NCBI RefSeq assembly: GCF_963924675.1
Contig: NC_089221.1
Span: forward strand, 135,450,263 to 135,514,262
Length of the DNA stretch: 64,000 bases
From: Phocoena phocoena
Lineage: Eukaryota; Chordata; Mammalia; Artiodactyla; Phocoenidae
Reading direction: 5' to 3'
The translations under genes and the position numbers were made by a program. How positions within the stretch are numbered: position 1 is the first letter of the stretch; the number at the start of each line of letters is the position of its first letter. Under the pieces are notes generated by a model. That model searched no databases, had not been told where the DNA came from, and saw only the letters and a list, made by a program, of their open reading frames with translations. This document shows positions 58,523 to 64,000 of this stretch, piece after piece.

Positions 58523-59650
58523 TGAGTCTATTTCGTTGAGCAAAGAGTAGGTCTTGTCTATTACATCTTTGGTTTATGGAACGGTATGTGTGCTAATTTC
58601 AATCTCTGGTTTTATACAGCACCCCAATTCAACTTTCCCCTTAAGCAAGCATAAGTTTTTATCTAAATGTGAGACTCTTTTCGGTTTTCTAATTCAGTTT
58701 ATGTGTAGCCAAGTTTACATGCCCTCTATTAGTGATATCTTATGATAATTATCTTTCTCTGTGCGACATATTTCTGTTAGAATCATCATACATAAATCCA
58801 CTCAATTTGCTGCTACAGGCCTGATGACATTGATTTCATTGCTGAGTGATATTCCGATGTACTTAGGTAGCACAACTTCTTTATCCATTTTTTTCTTTCT
58901 GGCATATTTAATTTGTACTGGACTCGAGGTTCTTGTAAACACAGCAGCCTTAAATTTTGTGTTGGCTGTGTCTTGTTGATTTTAATATTCCTAAGCTATA
59001 GGGCCATAAGTGGAAGTGCCCTAGGCTCTATAGCTTTGTTTTTTAGATGTTTCAGGATACACCATAAACATCTCCAGAGTGTCTGTTGGCAATTTACATC
59101 CGGACCATCAGCATAACAAGGCTCCCTGTTCTCCATGGCCTGTCCTGTGTTTCTGGGTTTTACACATTTTTCAGATGGCACTTTTGATGAATGGGAAATG
59201 AGACTTCATTTTAGTGCGGATTTCCATTGCTCGAGTGCTTGGTTGGCCAAAAAGGGCATATGCGTTTTTTCCTGAATATATTCAGGAAAAAATATATACG
59301 CACTTTTTGTCCAAGTGCATCTCTGTCAAAGATCTGCCGCTTTTCATATGCTTTAAATGCAACTCCAATCTACCTCCTGAAATATGATTCTGCAATTCTG
59401 CCTCGTTTTCAAGTCCTCTTCACAGACTTACTTCAATATATTTTTGCCAATAGCTGTCATTTATAACTCTGCAGGTTTGTGAATTACAGTGCCCCTGATT
59501 TCCTTTCTTAACTCGCTTCCTTGTAAGCTGGCCACAAAACCTCAGGTTTGCTTCAGGCCGTAATCAGGGTCCGGCACGACACTCTGACCCTTTGGTTTAT
59601 TCCTCTTCCTGGTGGGAAATTATAGTTAAATGTGCCCTTCAAGACACCTG
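58523..59650 (-). repeat. 1.75-kb L1-derived satellite, remainder, copy 2
   Basis: Matches 39142-40283, including the palindrome at 59245 and the switch to GC-rich satellite after tcaagacacct near 59650. Confidence 0.85.
59245..59312. repeat. Mariner-like palindrome, one arm decayed
   Basis: Left arm ggccaaaaagggcatatgcg is well kept; right arm (atatatacgcactttttgtcc) has several substitutions. Centre cctgaatatattcagg intact. Confidence 0.85.
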
Positions 59651-62600
59651 CCTCACTCCCAGCCTCTTGGTGATGTGAGCCCTCTGGTGAGAGTCTGATC
59701 CTGGTTAGGATCCTCACGCTTCTGTGAGGTGGGCCTTCTTCTCTGAGGTCACTACTGCCTGGCTGGCACACCCCACCTTGGCGACGTCGGCCCTCTCGTG
59801 GCAGTTGGAGCCTACTGCGAGCCTCCGCCCCGCTGTGATGAAGCCCTCTGGCGTCAGGGCCTAACTGCTGGGTTCCCACATTTTCTGATATGTGCTAAGT
59901 GGTGCGAGGGCACTCCTGCCAGGTTCCCATTCACATGGGCATGTGGGCCTTCTGCTCTAAGGTCCCAAAGCCTGTGTTGTTCACAGTTTAATGATGTTGG
60001 CACTCTGGTGTTAGTTCACTCAGGCCTAGATCCCATAGACTCTGTGCTCTGGGCCGCGTGCTGGTAGGTTCCAACAGCTGGATTCCCACCTTTTTTATAC
60101 TTTGGGCCCTCTGTTTTCAGTCTCTTCCTGCCTGCCTCACTCCCAGCCCCTTGGTGATGTAGTTCCCCTCGTTTGAGGCCACATGTGCCGGTTTCCTCAC
60201 ATTTATTGATGTAGCCCCACTGGTGTGAGGACACTCCTGCCTGGTTCCCATCCCCTTTGTGATGTGGGCCCTCTGTTGAGAGTCTGATCCTGGCTGGATT
60301 CCTCACACTTCAGGGAGGTGGGCCCTCTGCTTTGAGGTCAACCCTGCCTGGCTAGCACACGTCACCTTGGCGATGTGGGCCCTCAGGTGGGAGATGGTGC
60401 CTGCTGGGAGTCTCCTCCCCTCAGTAATGAGGGGCCTCTGGCGTCAGGCCCTAACTCATGGGCTTCGAAAATTTTCTGATGTGCGCCCTGTAGTGCGAGT
60501 ACATTCCTGCCATGGTCCCATCCCCAGGGGGATGTGGGCTTTCGGGTCTGAGGTCCCAACGTCTGGGTTGCTCACATTTTCCTGATGTTGGCCCTCTGGT
60601 GTTAGTTCACTCATGCCTAGATCCCATAGCGTCTGTGCTCTGGGCCGCCTGCTGGGAGGTTCCAACTCCTGGATTCCTCACCTTTTTTATTCTTTGGGGC
60701 TTGTGTTGTGAGGCTCCTCCTTCCTGCCTCAAACCCAGCCCCTTGGTGATGTAGGACCTCTGGTTTGAGGTCACATGTGCCGGTTTCCTCACCTTTTAGT
60801 GATGTGGCCCCACTGGTGTAAGGACACTCCTGCCTCGTTCCCATCCCCTTGGTGATCTGGGCCCTCTGGTGGGAGTCTGACCCTGGCTGAACTCCTCACA
60901 CTTCTCAGAGGTGGAACCTCTGCTGTGAGGTCACTCCTGCCTGGCTGGAACACGTCGCCTTGGCCACGTGGGCCCACTGGTTGCAGATGGAACGTGCTTG
61001 GAGCCTCCTCCCCTCGCTGATGAGGGCCCAGTGGCTTCAGGCCTTAACTGCTGGGCTCCCCACATTTTCTGATGTGCGCACAGTGGTGCGATGTCACTCC
61101 TGCCAGGTTCCCATCCCAGTGGGGATGTGGGCCTTCTATTCTGAGGTCCCAACGGCTGGGTTGCTCACACTTTCATGATGTGGGCCCTCTGCTGTCAGGT
61201 CAATCCTGCCTGGCTGGCACTCATCGACTTGACGTGGACACTCTGGCGGCAGTTGGAGCATGCTGGGGCCTCCTCCCCTTAGTGATGAGGGCCCTCTGGT
61301 GTCAGGCAATAAGGGCTGGGCTCCACACATTTTCTGATGTGTGCCCAGTGCTACGAGGACACTCCTGTCAGTTTCCCATTCCAATGGGCATGTGGGACTT
61401 CTGTTCTGGGGTCCCAACGGCTGGGTTGCCCACAGTTTCATGATGTGGGCCCTTTGCTGTGAGTTCACTCCGGCCTGTATCCCATAGCGTCGGGGCTTTG
61501 GGCCACCACCCTGGAGTTTCCAACTCCTGGATTCCTCACCTTTTTTATTCTATGGGCCCTCTGTTGTGAGTCTCCTCCTGCATGCCTCACTCCCAGCCCC
61601 TTCGTGATGTGTGTCCCCTTGTTTGAGGCCACATGTACACTGTTCCTCATCTTTCGCTGATGTGGCCCCACTGGCGTGAGGACACTCATGCCTGGTGTCC
61701 ATCCTCTTGGTTATGTGGGCCGTCTGGTGAGAGTCTGATCTTGGTTGGTTTCCTCACTCTTATGTGAGGTGGGCCCTCTGCACTGTGGTCACTCCTGCCT
61801 GCCTGGCACACACCGCCTTGGCAACGTCGGCCATCTGGTGGAAGTTGGAGCCTGCTGGGAGGCTCCTCCCCTCGGTGATGAGGGCCCTCTGGCGTCAGGC
61901 CCTAACTGCTGTGTTCCCACATTTTCTGAAACATGCTAAGTGGTGTGAGGACACTCCTGCAAGGATCCCTTCCCCATGGGGATGTGGGCCTTCTGCTCTG
62001 AGGTCCCACTGGCTGGGTTGCTCACAGTTTCATGATGTGGGCCCTCTGTTGTGAGTTCACTGCAGCCTGGATCCCATAGACTGGGTGCTCTGGGCCACCT
62101 GCTGGGAAGTTAAAACTGCTGGATTCCTCAGCTTTTTTATTCTATGGGCCCTGTGTTGTTAGGCTACTTCTGCCTGCCTCACTTTGAGCCCGTTTGAGAT
62201 CTGGGTCCTCTGATTTAGCCACATGTTCTGGGTTCCTCACCTTTCTATAATGTGGCCACAATGCTGTGAGGAAACTCCTGTATTGTTCCAATCCCCTTGG
62301 TGATGTGGGCTTTCTGGTGAGAGTATTATCCTGGCTGGGTTCCTCACCCTTCTGTGAGGTAGGCCCTCTGCTGTGAGGTCACTCCTGCCTGGCTGGCACA
62401 CGTCACCTTGGCGACGTGGGCCCTCAGTTGGGTGTTGGTGCCTGCTGGGAGTATCCTCCCCTCGGATATGAGGGCCCTATGGCGTCAGGACCTAACTCCT
62501 GCGCTCCCAAAATTTTCTAATGGGCGCCCTGTGGTGCGAGTACACTCCTGCCAGGTTCCTAACCTCATGGGAATGTGGGCCTTCTGCTCTGAGGTCCCAA

Positions 62601-64000
62601 CGCCCGGGTTGCTCACAGTTTCATAATACTGGCTCTCTGGTGTTAGTTCACTCATGCCTAGATCCCTTAGCCTCTGTGCTCTGAGCCGCCTGCTGGGAGG
62701 TTCCAACTCCTGGATTCCTGAACATCTGTATTCGTTGGGCCCTGTGTTGGGAGTCTCCTCCTGCCTGCCTCACTCCGAGCCCCTTTGTGATGTAGGTCCT
62801 CTGGTCTGAGGCCACATGTGCCGGTTTCCTCAACTTTTATTGGTGTGGCCCTACTGGTGTGAGGACACTCCTGCCTGGTTCCCGTCCCATTGGTGATGTG
62901 GGACCTCTGGTGAGAGTCTGATCCTGGTTGGTGTTCTCACACTTCTGAGAGGTGGACCCTCTTCTCTGAGGTCACTCCTACCCGGCTGGCACGCCCCGCC
63001 TTGGCGACGTCGGCCCTTTTGTGGCAGTTGGAACATGCTGGGAGCCTCTTCCCCTTGGTTATGAGGGCCCTCTGGTGTCAGGCCCTAACTGCTGGGTACC
63101 CACATTTTCTGATACGTGCTAAGTGGTGCGAGGACACTCCTGCCAGGGTCCCAGCCCCATGGGGATGTGGGCTTTCTGCTCTGAAGTCCCAACGGCTGGG
63201 TTGCTCACAGTGTCAGAATGTGGGCCCTGTGCTGTGAGTTCACTGGGGCATGGATCCCAGAGCCTCGGTACTGTGTGCCACCTGCTTGGAGTTTCCAACT
63301 GTGGGATTCTTTCCCTTTTTTATTCTATGGGCCCTGTGTTGTGAATCTCCTCCTGCTTTCCTCACTCCGAGTCCCATGGTGATGTGTGTCCTCTGGTTTC
63401 AGGCCGTGTGTGCTGGGTCCCTCACCTTTCGATGATGTGGCCCCACTGGTGTGAGGACACTCCTGCCTGGTTCCCATCCCCTTGGTGATGTGGGCCCTCT
63501 GGTGAGAGTCTGATCCTTGCTGGGTTCCTCACCCTTCTGTGAGGTGGGCCCTGTGCTGTGAGGTAACTCCTGTCTGGCTTGCTCCCATTGCCTTGGTCAC
63601 GTCGGCCCTCTGGTGGCAGTTGGAGCCTACTGGGACACTCCCCTCCTCGGTGATGAGGATCCACTGGTGTCACGCTCTAACTGTGGGCTCCCCGCGTTTT
63701 CTGATGTGAGCCCAGTGATGCCATGATACTCCTGTAATGTTCCCATCCCCATCGGATGTGGGCCTTCTGCTCTGAGGGCCCAACGCCTGTGTTGCTCACA
63801 GTTTCCTGATGTTGGCTCTCTGGTGTTAGTTCATGCAGGCCTAGTTCCCATAGACACTGTGCTCTGGGCCGCCTGCTGGGGGTTCCAACTGCTGGATTCC
63901 TCACCTTTTTTATTCTTTGGGCCCTGTGTTGTGAGGCTCATCCTGCCGGCCTCACTCCCAGCCCCTTTGTGATGTAGGTCCTCTGGTCTGAGGTCACATG
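59651..64000. repeat. GC-rich satellite array 2, continuing past the window
   Basis: Same 592-bp unit and eleven-part sub-repeat order as 40284-47463. Markers fall near 59681, 60279, 60867, 61727, 62317, 62918 and 63505. One interval (860 bp) is short by about six sub-repeats. Open frames inside are repeat artefacts. Confidence 0.9.

Larger units (their letters stand above)
52190..59650. repeat. Segmental repeat copy 2 (about 7.5 kb) of the 19.3-kb macro-repeat
   Basis: Collinear with 32870-40283, with identical order of satellite, insert, pol remnant, 65-bp repeats, promoter/exon-like segment, L1 and GC-satellite junction. Differences seen: two rather than four 8-bp units, three rather than two 65-bp units, and a two-sub-repeat shorter start of the GC array. 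Confidence 0.85.

Noticed and set aside
40284..64000. A DUX4-like subtelomeric macrosatellite gene array
   Set aside because: GC-rich and tandem, but no homeodomain or other protein motif is visible in any frame.

Overview
This window looks like cetacean (whale or dolphin) heterochromatin, probably from a subtelomeric or interstitial-telomeric position. The evidence is several CHR-type tRNA-derived SINEs (cetacean-hippo-ruminant family), abundant L1, and long satellite arrays built from the 3' end of L1, as is known for the common cetacean satellite. I see no intact protein-coding gene and no functional RNA gene. Almost every open reading frame here is a by-product of repeats whose unit length is a multiple of three.

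Layout. 1-9300: nested, mostly minus-strand L1 fragments, one plus-strand L1 inserted into another L1, and two SINEs. 9481-21803: an L1-derived satellite with monomers of about 1.2 kb (ten cores) and a higher-order period of about 4.49 kb. 21804-28504: 6.7 kb of degenerate CCCTAA-type hexamers organised as about 44 copies of a 25-hexamer (about 150 bp) unit. 28505-29887: one satellite unit in the opposite orientation, joined head-on at a perfect 74-bp palindrome to the next array. 29888-40283: a second subfamily of the L1-derived satellite (about 1.75 kb monomer), each monomer carrying a mariner-like palindrome; one monomer is interrupted by about 5.1 kb of foreign DNA holding a broken class I (gammaretrovirus-like) pol, a promoter/first-exon-like segment and an L1 fragment. 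40284-47463: a GC-rich satellite of about 592 bp made of eleven sub-repeats of about 54 bp. 47464-53310: the 1.75-kb satellite again. 53311-59650: a second copy of the same pol/exon/L1 block and its satellite flanks. 59651-64000: the GC-rich satellite again, running off the window.

How it fits together. The right half is a macro-repeat with a period of about 19.3 kb: L1 satellite, trapped retroviral block, GC-rich satellite. Two of its structural breakpoints (the inversion near 29888 and the GC-array to L1-array switch near 47463) fall at the centre of the palindrome inside the 1.75-kb monomer. That suggests the hairpin has shaped the region. Identities, counts and boundaries were judged by eye; family names rest on recognised sequence features, not on database searches.
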